Source: Sphingopyxis sp.
GTDB taxonomy: Bacteria; Pseudomonadota; Alphaproteobacteria; Sphingomonadales; Sphingomonadaceae
Direction: 5' to 3'
Length of the DNA stretch: 64,000 nt
Assembly: GCF_025869345.1 (NCBI RefSeq)
Contig: NZ_JAOZVW010000138.1
Coordinates: 1-64,000 of the forward strand
The notes under the pieces were generated by a model. That model saw only the letters and a list, made by a program, of their open reading frames with translations, did no database searches and had not been told where the DNA came from. How positions within the stretch are numbered: the stretch's first letter is position 1; every line of letters starts with the position of its first letter. This document shows, in pieces, positions 46,423-55,560 of the stretch. Position numbers and translations under genes: made by a program.

Positions 46423-47213
46423 GGCTTTCCGGCGCGTTCGATTGCAACCGGGTCACCGGACTTCAACCGGTTGAAGCCGCGTGAAATGCGCTCGCGGAAG
46501 ATGCCGCGCTGGAGCAGGTCGTGCGTGACCGTCAGCTCATATTGCAGCGCACCGAGATGATCCATGTTCGAGGCGCGCAGCGCGACGCCTTTGAAGATCT
46601 TGGCCAGTTCGGGGCCCATTTCGGCAATCTGCTTTGCGAGCGTCAGCGACCGCGACCGAAGTTCACCGACCGGCGTCACTTCGCTGACGAGGCCGATCCG
46701 CAGAGCTTCCTGCGCGTCAATCGGGTCGCCGGTATAATAGAGGCGGCGGGCATGCTGCTTGCCGACGCGCGACATGATGCCGTGATAAAAGCCGTTCATC
46801 GCATATTTGACCTGCGTCGATCCGAAGAGCGCGTTTTCCGACGCGACGGTGATGTCGCACATATTGGCGACATCCATGCCGTAACCGGGGGCGACCCCCG
46901 CGACCGCCGCGACCGACGGTTTGCCGAAATCATAGATCGCCTTCATCAGCGCGAGCGCGAGGTCGTTGAAGCGGCGGCGGTCGTCGTCGCCCGCCGTATT
47001 GAGGATGTCGACGCGCCAGCCGGCGCAGAAATAGTCCTCGTTGCCGATGAATAGCACGCACGACACGGCGTCATCGTCTTCCCAGGCGCGCAGCGCGGCG
47101 ATGATGTCCTCGTGCAATTCCCAGCCGAGCGCGTTGCGCACCTCGGGGTGGTCGAGCTGAAGAATGCCGACGCCGTCCTCGACGCTGGTGTTCAGATAAC
47201 GGAAGTCGGTCAT
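46419..47213 (-). CDS. Crotonase-family protein lacking hydratase glutamates (second)
   Basis: 264 residues; first gene of the operon. Crotonase features include ALGWELHEDIIAALRAW, GNEDYFCAGWRVDIL and VAGVAPGYGMDVANMCDI. As in the other copy, the classical hydratase pair is absent: FGSTQVKYAM replaces the PE motif and ARRLYYTGDPID lacks the second glutamate. The oxyanion region PGYGMD also differs from the usual GGGxE. It shares only modest similarity with the 44461 protein, so it is unlikely to be a recent duplicate. The TetR-type palindrome at 47228 lies 15 bases upstream. Confidence 0.88.
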   Translation of the reverse strand: MTDFRYLNTSVEDGVGILQLDHPEVRNALGWELHEDIIAALRAWEDDDAVSCVLFIGNEDYFCAGWRVDILNTAGDDDRRRFNDLALALMKAIYDFGKPSVAAVAGVAPGYGMDVANMCDITVASENALFGSTQVKYAMNGFYHGIMSRVGKQHARRLYYTGDPIDAQEALRIGLVSEVTPVGELRSRSLTLAKQIAEMGPELAKIFKGVALRASNMDHLGALQYELTVTHDLLQRGIFRERISRGFNRLKSGDPVAIERAGKP

Positions 47214-47227
47214 CGCTAATCCTATTA

Positions 47228-47245
47228 TTACCTACTGGTCGGTAA
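47228..47245. promoter_or_regulatory. Candidate TetR operator upstream of acyl-CoA operon
   Basis: TTACCTACTGGTCGGTAA, an 18-bp imperfect palindrome directly upstream of the first operon gene. It matches the palindrome at 48125 apart from a few positions; the joint consensus is TTACCGACCGGTCGGTAA. Confidence 0.75.
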
Positions 47246-47331
47246 CATTGTCATATGCGCGGCGACAGGGGCTGTCAACTCGCGGCGGGAAAGGCCGCGA
47301 GGCGTGCGGGATCGCGATGTCCGGGATCAGG

Positions 47332-48054
47332 TCAGGGCTTGCCGATGCCGTCGAGAATCATCGCGACGAACTGGTCGGATACCGCGCCCGGCGCGATCTG
47401 CAGTGCGCCCGACTGCCAGTGCGTCATCCAGTTGACCATGCCGAAGATGCCGAAGGAAATGATGCGCGCGTCGTCGAAGGCGAGTGATCCGTCCTTGCGC
47501 CCGACCTCGAGCCGGTCGAGCAGGTCGCGGTTCAGCATCCGCTTGTAGTTGCGTGACTTGGCCTTGCCGGCATCGCTCATCACACGCTCGTCGGCGACGA
47601 TCATCGACAGGACATTATCCTGCAACAGGTCGACATAGCATTCGATGAAGATGCGGACGCGTTCGCGGCCGGGCAGGCGGATATCGTCGCGATCGGCTAT
47701 TTTTTGCTGGAACAGGATGTAGCCGCGCGCGATGCATTCGAGCAGGATTTCCTCCTTGCTCGCGAAATGATAATAGAGGCTGGGCTTGGTGATCGACAGG
47801 CCTGCGGCGATGTCGTCGAGGCTGGTGCGATCATAGCCGCGCTCGCGGAACATCGTCGAAGCGATCGCCATGATCACCTCCTTGTTGACGCTGCCGCGCT
47901 TGCGACCTGGCCTTGCCGCCGCGGCGGGGCCTGTTCGTGTTTGGGCGGGCGTCGCCGATGCCCGTGTCTTTCTCGATGCTTCCGCCATTGCTTTCACCAT
48001 GCGCCGGATATCCGCTTGCTGCGGTGCTTCCGGCTGCCCCTGAACGCGAGGCAT
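47332..48054 (-). CDS. TetR family transcriptional regulator
   Basis: About 240 residues with an unusually long, basic, Ala/Pro/Thr-rich N-terminal extension (about 40-50 residues). The helix-turn-helix follows: VNKEVIMAIASTMFRERGYDRTSLDDIAAGLSITKPSLYYHFASKEEILLECI. The C-terminal half is the variable ligand/dimer domain. Start codons at 48054 or 48000 are possible. It lies between its two likely operators and is divergent from the TonB receptor, so it probably represses itself, the receptor and the operon, with an acyl-CoA as likely inducer. Confidence 0.9.
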   Translation of the reverse strand: MPRVQGQPEAPQQADIRRMVKAMAEASRKTRASATPAQTRTGPAAAARPGRKRGSVNKEVIMAIASTMFRERGYDRTSLDDIAAGLSITKPSLYYHFASKEEILLECIARGYILFQQKIADRDDIRLPGRERVRIFIECYVDLLQDNVLSMIVADERVMSDAGKAKSRNYKRMLNRDLLDRLEVGRKDGSLAFDDARIISFGIFGMVNWMTHWQSGALQIAPGAVSDQFVAMILDGIGKP

Positions 48055-48124
48055 AGGTCCGTCGCGACCCACTGGTCAATAGTTGCCGCCATCATTGCCG
48101 ATTTGACAATGATCGGAAGCAATA

Positions 48125-48142
48125 TTACCGACCGGACGGTAA
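48125..48142. promoter_or_regulatory. Candidate TetR operator, regulator/receptor promoter
   Basis: TTACCGACCGGACGGTAA, a nearly perfect 18-bp palindrome between the divergent TetR and TonB receptor genes. It shares the TTACC...CGGTAA arms and spacing with the site at 47228. Confidence 0.8.
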
Positions 48143-48208
48143 CAAAAGATTTGAACGCTCTTTCCGGATCTGAACCGGGCGTTACAGATGGTCATCGGGA
48201 GGGAAATT

Positions 48209-50524
48209 ATGGCGCTTTCAAAGATGCGTAGCTCGTCGTCGGTCGCGGCCCTGCTGTTCGCGCTGGTTGCGAATCAGGCGGCGGCGCAGGATGCGGTCTC
48301 GGCGGAGGAGGGCGAAGCCGCCGGCACGAACGAGATCATCGTCACCGCGCAGAAGCGCAGCGAAGGCATCAACAGCGTGCCGCTGTCGATCACCGCGGTG
48401 TCGGGCGACGACCTGCAGGCGCAGGGCGTGACCGACGTCGCAGGGCTGGCGAAAGTGACTCCCGGCTTCAACGCGATCAACAGCGGTTTCGGCACGCCCG
48501 TCTATTTCCTGCGCGGCATCGGCTTCTTCGACAGCAGCCTTGCTGCGAAGCCCACAGTGACCGTCTACACCGACGAAGTGCCGATCCCCTATTCGGTGAT
48601 GACCGCGGGCGCCTCTTTCGATTTGGAACGCGTCGAGGTGCTGAAGGGGCCACAGGGCACCTTGTTCGGGTCGAACGCCACCGGCGGCGCGATCAACTAT
48701 ATCGCCGCCAAGCCGACCTGGTCGCCGGAGGCGGGGCTGGCGCTCTCCTTTGGCCGCTTCAACCGCTTCAGTGCCGAAGGCTATGCCAGCGGGCCGCTGT
48801 CGGAGACGCTCGCCGCGCGCATCTCGCTGCGCCACGAAGGCGGCGGCGACTGGCAGAAAAGCTATACCCGCGACGCGAGCCTCGGCCAGCGGGCCTTCAC
48901 GCAGGGGCGCGTCCAGCTCGCCTTCCGGCCCGTCGATACGGTGCGCCTGAACCTGATGGTCAATGCCTATCAGGACCATGGCGACACGCAGGCGCCGCAG
49001 TTCATTGCACCCTTCCAGCAATCGGCAGGCTTCTTCGACCCGCGCCTGCCGACCTATCCGGTCGCGCCGGAGGACAATCGTGCCGCCGACTGGGGCACCA
49101 GCTATCCGCTGAAAAAGGACAATTGGCAGGTGCAGGCGGCGCTGCGCGGCGAAGTCGACCTCAGCGACGACATCACGCTCACCTCGATTTCGGCCTATAC
49201 GCGCTTCAAGGAAGCCTATGGCCAGGAGTCCGACGGCACGACGCTGCGGCTGACCGACGTGTTCCTCGAAGGCGACATCAAGTCGTTCAGCCAGGAACTG
49301 CGACTGGCCGGCTCGCTGCTGGGCGACGGCACATGGATCGTCGGCGGCAATTATGAATGGGGCAAGACGCACGAGCTTCTGACTCAGCGGCTCAACGACC
49401 AGTCTTCGGCGCATGTGTTCGACCGCTTCGGCTTTCCGTCGATCGACCTGGTGCCGCAGCTCGGCGACACGAAATATCGCAGCTATGCGGCCTTTGCCGA
49501 CGTCAGCGTGCCGATCGTCGACACGCTGACGCTCATCGGCGGCATCCGCTACACCGACACCAAGGTCGATTTCGGGGGATGCACGCTGAGCGCCGGAAAT
49601 GGCACCTACGCGCGCGGTTTCGAGCTGATCTTCGGTTTGCCGTCGGGGACGATTCCGCTGGGCGGCTGCGTCACCTTCGACGACGCCGGACGTCCGGGCA
49701 AATTCACGGGAAGCCTGCCGGAGGACAATGTGTCGTGGCGCGGCGTGCTGCAGTGGAAACCGGCGAACGGCCAGCTCGTCTATGCCAGCGTCAGCCGGGG
49801 CTACAAGAGCGGCTCGTTCGCGACGCTCGCGGGCAATCGCTTCGCTCAGTACAAGCCCGTCCGGCAGGAACAGGTCACGGCCTATGAAATCGGCTTCAAG
49901 TCGGCGCTGCTCGATCGCCGGGTGCAGCTCAACGGTGCGCTATTCTATTACGACTATCTCGACAAGCAGTTGAAGGGGCGCACGATCGTTCCGGTCTTCG
50001 GTCCGCTCGAGGCGCTGGTCAATGTGCCCAAATCGCGGATCAAGGGCGCCGAGCTGCAGCTTATCGTCACGCCGGTCGACGGGCTGCGTGCCAACCTCGG
50101 CGCGACCTATATCGATAGCAAGGTAACGCGCTCCTTCTCCAACTATACGGCGTTCGGGGCAGTCACCGACTTCAACGGTTTCCGCTTCCCCTACACGCCG
50201 AAATGGCAGCTCAACGCAGATCTGGAATATCGCTGGGATGTCGGCGGGTCGAAGGAAGCCTTCGTCGGCGCGAACTATACGTACCGCAGTTCGACCTATG
50301 GCGATTTCAAGCCCGATACGCGTCTCGCCATCGACGACTATGGTCTGCTCGACCTGCGCGCGGGCATTGGGCATGTTGACGGGAAGTGGACAGCGAGCCT
50401 CTATGCGCAGAACGTCACCAACGAATATTACTGGAACACCGCGGCGCGGCGCGGCGATGCGGTGATCCGCTTCACCGGCATGCCGGTAACCTATGGCCTG
50501 AACGTGGCTTTCAAGTTCAGATAG
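48209..50524 (+). CDS. TonB-dependent receptor of the TetR cluster
   Basis: 771-residue outer-membrane transporter. The start at 48209 (MALSKMRSSSSVAALLFALV, a signal peptide) has a strong GGGAGGGAAATT; the track start seven codons upstream is less likely. TonB-box/plug entry NEIIVTAQKRSEGINSVPLSI, plug motif VEVLKGPQGTLFGSNATGGAI and the C-terminal aromatic beta strand (YGLNVAFKFR) are intact. The TetR-type palindrome upstream indicates co-regulation with the acyl-CoA operon. Confidence 0.95.
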   Translation: MALSKMRSSSSVAALLFALVANQAAAQDAVSAEEGEAAGTNEIIVTAQKRSEGINSVPLSITAVSGDDLQAQGVTDVAGLAKVTPGFNAINSGFGTPVYFLRGIGFFDSSLAAKPTVTVYTDEVPIPYSVMTAGASFDLERVEVLKGPQGTLFGSNATGGAINYIAAKPTWSPEAGLALSFGRFNRFSAEGYASGPLSETLAARISLRHEGGGDWQKSYTRDASLGQRAFTQGRVQLAFRPVDTVRLNLMVNAYQDHGDTQAPQFIAPFQQSAGFFDPRLPTYPVAPEDNRAADWGTSYPLKKDNWQVQAALRGEVDLSDDITLTSISAYTRFKEAYGQESDGTTLRLTDVFLEGDIKSFSQELRLAGSLLGDGTWIVGGNYEWGKTHELLTQRLNDQSSAHVFDRFGFPSIDLVPQLGDTKYRSYAAFADVSVPIVDTLTLIGGIRYTDTKVDFGGCTLSAGNGTYARGFELIFGLPSGTIPLGGCVTFDDAGRPGKFTGSLPEDNVSWRGVLQWKPANGQLVYASVSRGYKSGSFATLAGNRFAQYKPVRQEQVTAYEIGFKSALLDRRVQLNGALFYYDYLDKQLKGRTIVPVFGPLEALVNVPKSRIKGAELQLIVTPVDGLRANLGATYIDSKVTRSFSNYTAFGAVTDFNGFRFPYTPKWQLNADLEYRWDVGGSKEAFVGANYTYRSSTYGDFKPDTRLAIDDYGLLDLRAGIGHVDGKWTASLYAQNVTNEYYWNTAARRGDAVIRFTGMPVTYGLNVAFKFR

Positions 50525-50553
50525 GCCTCGTACGGCAACTTTCGCTAAATGGT

Positions 50554-50582
50554 GGCCGAGAGCGGACTATCCGCTTTCGGCC
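50554..50582. terminator. Strong hairpin between convergent genes (terminator-like repeat)
   Basis: GGCCGAGAGCGGA (50554-50566) pairs with TCCGCTTTCGGCC (50570-50582) with one wobble and a 3-nt loop, between the receptor stop and the stop of the convergent hot-dog gene. No U-run follows. The right arm shares TCCGCTTTCGGCCA with the motifs near 39687 and 57826. Confidence 0.6.
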
Positions 50583-50590
50583 AGAATTGC

Positions 50591-51577
50591 CTAAAGTGCA
50601 TCCCGTCCGTCAACGCGGTACAATCGCGCATGTTCTTCCTCATAACCTGCGAAGCTGTCCTTCATGATCGCCTGGTTGAGCAGCATCGTCGCCAGCAGCC
50701 GGTCCTCGCCAGGGCGATAGACGCGGGTTCTGATCCACAGGCTTTCAGTCCGACGGCTACCGGTCAGCGCAATCGCCTCGCGCTCGATCTCATAGGATTC
50801 GCCAACGAACAGAGGGCCGTCGTGGAGTCGTATCTCCTGATCGGCGAACAGGCCGACGACCGGCCCGCGACGATAGAAGGATTCGCCGCCCCAGGCGTGG
50901 TTGAGGAGGACGCTGATCATCTCTACCGGGATGATCGCTCGGCTGTGCGGCGACGCGCCTGCGCTTTCCTCGGCATAATAAGGCGAGGCTTCGGTTATGA
51001 CGCCGAGTTTCTGGCGCAGTGTGAAGGGATAGAGGTCGCCCATATGCTGGTCGAAGCCCACCGCGACCCGGCGGCGCGGCGTTTTCGTGCCGATCACGAC
51101 GTCTTCGAGGATCACCGGCTGCTCAAGCGCGGGAAGCTCTGCAAGCCGCCGGTCGAGCGCGCTTTCGGGATGGTCCGGTCCGACCGAACAGGTGCCGCGC
51201 AGCACTTCGGTGCCGTCCGCCTTCTCCATCCAGATTTCGGCGATCCTCTGACCGGGAACGACTCGCGCCATATGCGCGCGCACCTCTTCGCCTTCATAGA
51301 CCGGGGCGCGATAATGGGCCGAGATGCAGCCCACATCGAGCCACCGTGGCCCCCATGCGGCGACCGCGAGCGGCGCGAATTGGCTGAAATGGGTCGGCCC
51401 TTCGATCGTGCCGCCCTTGAAGCCCAGCCTCTGCGCGGTCGCGTCATCGTGGATCGAGCTGTGATGATCATAGGATTGGTCGGCGAGCATCTGGCGCGGC
51501 GCGCGCCACGGCCCGCTGAGGCTTTCCCCCTCCGAGATCGCGGTTTCGGGGAAGGGAGATGGCGGTGAGGCAGTCAT
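50591..51577 (-). CDS. Double hot-dog (MaoC-like) protein
   Basis: 328 residues, two tandem hot-dog-like halves. SIHDDATAQRLGFKGGTIEGPTHFSQF in the first half resembles the (R)-specific enoyl-CoA hydratase motif, but the usual Asp-x-Asn-Pro-x-His reads His-x-Ser-Ser-Ile-His, with an Asp one position earlier, so classical hydratase chemistry is doubtful. The second half (about 180-328) contains FYRRGPVVGLFADQEI and ends in an acidic/aromatic tail. It is the last gene of the unit TonB receptor, esterase, hot-dog protein and overlaps the esterase by four bases. Function not assigned. Confidence 0.75.
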   Translation of the reverse strand: MTASPPSPFPETAISEGESLSGPWRAPRQMLADQSYDHHSSIHDDATAQRLGFKGGTIEGPTHFSQFAPLAVAAWGPRWLDVGCISAHYRAPVYEGEEVRAHMARVVPGQRIAEIWMEKADGTEVLRGTCSVGPDHPESALDRRLAELPALEQPVILEDVVIGTKTPRRRVAVGFDQHMGDLYPFTLRQKLGVITEASPYYAEESAGASPHSRAIIPVEMISVLLNHAWGGESFYRRGPVVGLFADQEIRLHDGPLFVGESYEIEREAIALTGSRRTESLWIRTRVYRPGEDRLLATMLLNQAIMKDSFAGYEEEHARLYRVDGRDAL

Positions 51578-52539
51578 GGGCGGTTCCTTTCGAGATGGCG
51601 CAAAAGAAACGCCGCCGTCGTGTCGAGTGCCGTGCGGCTTTCGGGGCTGGCCATCTGCGCCGGATAGGCTTGAAAGGCGTGCGGCATCCCTTCGTAAAGG
51701 TCGAGGATCGCGTGCTGCCCCGCATCGGCGAGCGCGCGGTGGAGGCGCACGAAATTGCTGAGGAAAATCTCGCGCGTGCCGCCCTGGATCAGCGTCGGCG
51801 GAAAGCCGCGCGCGAAATCGGCATAGACGGGCGAGACGAGCGGATTGCGATGCTCGGCGGCGTCGGCATAGGCGAGCGCGGCGTTGGTGAGGTGCCGGTC
51901 GTAGCGGAAGCTGACATCGGCCGCCGCCAGCGTCGCATAGCTGTCTCCCACGGCGCCGATGTCCGACCAGGGGGACCAGAGGACGAGCGCTTCGGGCAAG
52001 GCCAGCCCGAGGTAGCGCAGTTTGAGCGTCGCGGCGACGGCGAGCGCGCCGCCCGCCGAATCGCCATAAAGCGCGACCGGTCCGCGCCCGGTTTCCCCCA
52101 AGTCGCGCAGCACCGCGACCACCTGATCGAGCGCAACCGGCCAGCGCGCCGCCGGGGCCAGCGCATAATCGATCGCGATCGCCGGCATATTGGTGCGCCG
52201 GACGATCGGCAGCACCGACGTCAGCCGCGCCTTCGCGCTATAGAGCGTATAGGCGCCGCCATGCACATAGACGATCGCGCCGCGCGCCGGCCTCGCGGTT
52301 GCCGGATGCACCTCGATCACCGGCACCCCCGCAATCATGCCTTCGAAGACGCGCCCGGGAAAATCCCGGAGCGCGTCGGCCGTGGCTTGCAGCATCGGCG
52401 CATCGACCAGCTGCTGCCGCTGCGCCCAGCCGGCGAGGTCGTCCGGCGCGGGTGTTTCGGGCGTCCGCGCCGGGTCGGGCGCCGCGGCATAATAGACCTG
52501 CCACGACGCCGACACCGTATTGGGCGGCCCAATCATCAA
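51574..52539 (-). CDS. HSL-family alpha/beta hydrolase (esterase)
   Basis: 321 residues of the hormone-sensitive-lipase-like esterase family. Oxyanion motif YVHGGAYTLYSAK, nucleophile in VALYGDSAGGALAVAA (GDSAGG), acid/histidine region in PPTLIQGGTREIFLSN and YEGMPHAFQAY. No signal peptide is evident. Its start overlaps the TonB receptor stop and its stop overlaps the hot-dog gene. It may cleave an ester taken up by that receptor. Confidence 0.9.
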   Translation of the reverse strand: MMIGPPNTVSASWQVYYAAAPDPARTPETPAPDDLAGWAQRQQLVDAPMLQATADALRDFPGRVFEGMIAGVPVIEVHPATARPARGAIVYVHGGAYTLYSAKARLTSVLPIVRRTNMPAIAIDYALAPAARWPVALDQVVAVLRDLGETGRGPVALYGDSAGGALAVAATLKLRYLGLALPEALVLWSPWSDIGAVGDSYATLAAADVSFRYDRHLTNAALAYADAAEHRNPLVSPVYADFARGFPPTLIQGGTREIFLSNFVRLHRALADAGQHAILDLYEGMPHAFQAYPAQMASPESRTALDTTAAFLLRHLERNRP

Positions 52540-55484
52540 TAACGGAACCCCAGAGCGATGCCGTACCGACGCGGTTCGAGCGTGAAGATGTTGGTGAACA
52601 ATCCCGACGAGGCGTCGGTCACATATTGGCCGGTGATCGCGTCATTATCGAGCAGGTTCTGGACGAAGGCGCGGGCGAACCAGCGATCGTCGGGGCCGTT
52701 GAGCTGCACCTGCGCGTTGAGGACATCATAGCTCCGCACCCGGTCGATCGGGCGGTTGAAGACGCGCGAATAGGCGTCGCCGGTCAACGAATAATCGACG
52801 CGGAACACCGCGTTCATCCCGCTGCTGCCGATGTCGGCCGTGTACTGCGCGCCGAGCGAGACCTTGTATTTGGGCGAGTTGGGAAGCTGGTTGCCGCTGA
52901 CATCGACGGGAATGCCGTCGATCAGCTTCGCCGTCGCGACATTGGGATCGAGCTGGATCGGCAGCGGCCCCGGCCCCACTCCGAGCAGCGCGCTGAGTCC
53001 CGCCGACGGGTTGGCCGCCGCCGCAGCGAGCGCGCTGCACATCGAGAAGGCGCCCGTCGCCGCGGTGCCGGGGACCACCACCGGCGCCTTCAGCCCGAGC
53101 CCGGCGTTGACCGCCGTGACGAAGGCGTTGGCAAGCGCGCCATTGCCCGCCGCGGCCGGGGCAACGACGCAATTGGCGCCGCCCGCCAGATCCTTGACGA
53201 TCACCGCGTCGGACCGCCCGCCGCTGGGATCGCGCGGATCGATCAATTGCAGCCTGCCAACCTTGGTGTGCAGATAGCTGGCGTTGAGGTTGAATTGCAG
53301 CGAGCGCGTCGGCGCGAGCACGAACTCGCCCTCGACGCCATAGACCTTGGCATCGACATTGTCGTTGAAGGCGGTCCGCGCGATGATCCGGCTGATCTGC
53401 AGGCCCTTATAGTCGTAGTAGAAGGCCGAAAGATTGGCGCGGAAATGGCCGCCAAGGAAGCTGTTCTTGGTGCCGATTTCGAACGCGTTCAGCACCTCGG
53501 GGTGATAGACTGCGGGCGCCGAGACGATGCTGGGGTTGAACGCCGGATTGATCCCGCCCGATTTATAACCGCGCGAGAAGGAGGCGTAGACGAGCGTCTT
53601 GTCGGTGAAGCTCAGCACCGGATTCCAGTCGAGCACGACGCGGCCGGTAAGCTTGCCGAAGGTCGCTTCGCTCTCGCGATAGGGCTGATTTCCGGCGAGG
53701 CTCGAATCGGCGTCGAAATTCGCGGCATTCGGCGCCGCGAACGCATCCTCCGTTCCATATGGGATGGTGAAGTTGAACAGCATCGACCGGTCGCGGACGA
53801 ATTTCCTGTCGTGCGAATAGCGCAGCCCGCCGGTCAGCTTCAGCGTGTCGGAAAGATCGAAATAGGCTTCGCCGAACGCGCCCCAGGATTTCAGACGGTA
53901 GAGATTGGTTTCGACATTGGCGAAGGGCGATGCCGTCGCCCCCGCGCCGCCAGTCTGGATCGCGCCGACCACCGCAGTGCCATAGTCGAGCCCCGACGAG
54001 GCGACGAAATAATCGCCGTCGGCCTTGTTGTCGACATAGATGCCGCCGAGCAGGAAATTGAACGGACCGTCGAAGTCGGAATCGAGATGCGCCTCGATCG
54101 AATATTGGCGGTTCTTGGCGCGTGATTCGTCATATTCGGCGCCCTGCGGCGAGCAGCGGTTGATGTTGCCGTCGATATAGCCGGTGTAGTTGCGACCCAC
54201 CTCCGACACACAGAGATTGTCGCCCTGAAACAGATGCGACACGGCGTTGGCGAACAGCGGGGTCGGGAAATTGCGCATCGCGAAAATGCCCGAACCCGGC
54301 CCGGTCGCGAGCGGGTTCTGGACCGCCAGATTATAGTCGGTGCGCGAGGTGACCTTGTTGCGCGTATAGCCGCCGGTCAGGTTCAGCGTCACCGCCCCGA
54401 ACTCATGCGCGAGCTTGCCCATCAGTTGCAGCTCGTCGGCGCGATAGGTCGGCTCATAATCGCTGTTGACGGTGCGCAGATCGGCGGGATTGACCGCGCC
54501 CGAGAAGCTGTCGGTGCCATAGACGCTGCCAAGACCAACCGAGGCGACCGCCGCGCTGCCGCTGATGATGCGGAAGAACTCGCTCGACGAGAGCGTGGTG
54601 CCGAGCGTCGCATTATTGTTCACCGTCTCGTTGGCGAGACGGTCGGGCAGGCAGCCGAGTACGCCGGTCGGGTCGCGGTGGCAAAGCTGTTTCTGGATGC
54701 GCGAGCGGTTCGAATTCTCGCGGAAATAATAGCCCATCAGGTCGAGCGTCGTGGCGTCGGTGGGCTGCCAGCGCAGCGAGCCGCGCATCGCATATTGGTC
54801 GCGCCCGTCGATCCGGTTGCCGGTATAGAGGTTGCGCGTATAGCCATCGCGCTTGAGCCACGTGCCCGCGACGCGGATGCCGAGCGTGTCGGTCAGCGGC
54901 ACGTTGACCATCCCTTCAGCGCGGCGCGTATCGTAATTGCCATATTGCAGCGTCGCCGAGGCGCCGAAATCCGACAGGTTTGGCTTGGCGGTGACGAAGT
55001 TGATCACGCCGCCGGTCGCGTTGCGGCCGAACAGCGTGCCCTGCGGCCCGCGCAGCACCTCGACGCGTTCGAGGTCGAAATAGTCGGTTTCGAACAGGCG
55101 CGTCGTCACCAGCGGCATTTCGTTGACCGCGATGCCTATCGAGGTATCGCCGCTCGTCGCGACCGCTGCGTCGCCGACGCCGCGGATCGTGAAATTGGAG
55201 CTCGCGAAATTGCTCTTGGTGAAGGTGACGCTGGGAATCGAGAGTTGCAGATCGGACGTCGACCGGATCTGCTGCTTTTCGAGCGAGTCGGCGTCGAAGG
55301 CGGTGATCGCGATCGGGACATTCTGAAGACTTTCGGACCGGCGCTGCGCGGTCACCACGATGTCGCCGGTCGTGGCGTCCTCAGCGGCGGGCGCTTCGCC
55401 CTGCTGCGCGTGCGCTGCGTGCGTGATGGCGAGCGATGAGGCTCCGGTCGCCAGAATCAGGGCGAATCGGCCGAATGGACGCAT
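52536..55484 (-). CDS. TonB-dependent receptor with long Ala/Gly-rich loop
   Basis: 982 residues, longer than the other two receptors. Start 55484 (MRPFGRFALILATGASSLAIT) has a signal peptide and GGGAGGGAAG upstream; the 74 extra codons in the track ORF are not coding-like. TonB-box/plug DIVVTAQRRSESLQNVPIAI, VEVLRGPQGTLFGRNATGGV and C-terminal RRYGIALGFRY are intact. The extra length includes an Ala/Gly/Pro-rich stretch of about 100 residues near residues 775-880, before the last strands, probably an extracellular loop. Heads an operon with an esterase and a hot-dog protein, divergent from a Crp/Fnr gene. Confidence 0.94.
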   Translation of the reverse strand: MRPFGRFALILATGASSLAITHAAHAQQGEAPAAEDATTGDIVVTAQRRSESLQNVPIAITAFDADSLEKQQIRSTSDLQLSIPSVTFTKSNFASSNFTIRGVGDAAVATSGDTSIGIAVNEMPLVTTRLFETDYFDLERVEVLRGPQGTLFGRNATGGVINFVTAKPNLSDFGASATLQYGNYDTRRAEGMVNVPLTDTLGIRVAGTWLKRDGYTRNLYTGNRIDGRDQYAMRGSLRWQPTDATTLDLMGYYFRENSNRSRIQKQLCHRDPTGVLGCLPDRLANETVNNNATLGTTLSSSEFFRIISGSAAVASVGLGSVYGTDSFSGAVNPADLRTVNSDYEPTYRADELQLMGKLAHEFGAVTLNLTGGYTRNKVTSRTDYNLAVQNPLATGPGSGIFAMRNFPTPLFANAVSHLFQGDNLCVSEVGRNYTGYIDGNINRCSPQGAEYDESRAKNRQYSIEAHLDSDFDGPFNFLLGGIYVDNKADGDYFVASSGLDYGTAVVGAIQTGGAGATASPFANVETNLYRLKSWGAFGEAYFDLSDTLKLTGGLRYSHDRKFVRDRSMLFNFTIPYGTEDAFAAPNAANFDADSSLAGNQPYRESEATFGKLTGRVVLDWNPVLSFTDKTLVYASFSRGYKSGGINPAFNPSIVSAPAVYHPEVLNAFEIGTKNSFLGGHFRANLSAFYYDYKGLQISRIIARTAFNDNVDAKVYGVEGEFVLAPTRSLQFNLNASYLHTKVGRLQLIDPRDPSGGRSDAVIVKDLAGGANCVVAPAAAGNGALANAFVTAVNAGLGLKAPVVVPGTAATGAFSMCSALAAAAANPSAGLSALLGVGPGPLPIQLDPNVATAKLIDGIPVDVSGNQLPNSPKYKVSLGAQYTADIGSSGMNAVFRVDYSLTGDAYSRVFNRPIDRVRSYDVLNAQVQLNGPDDRWFARAFVQNLLDNDAITGQYVTDASSGLFTNIFTLEPRRYGIALGFRY

Positions 55485-55560
55485 ATGTCTTCCCTCCCAT
55501 GCGCCGGCGGTTCGCTTGTGCCGGCTTCGTTGATTTTCCATGGTGCGCTCTGGCATGGCG

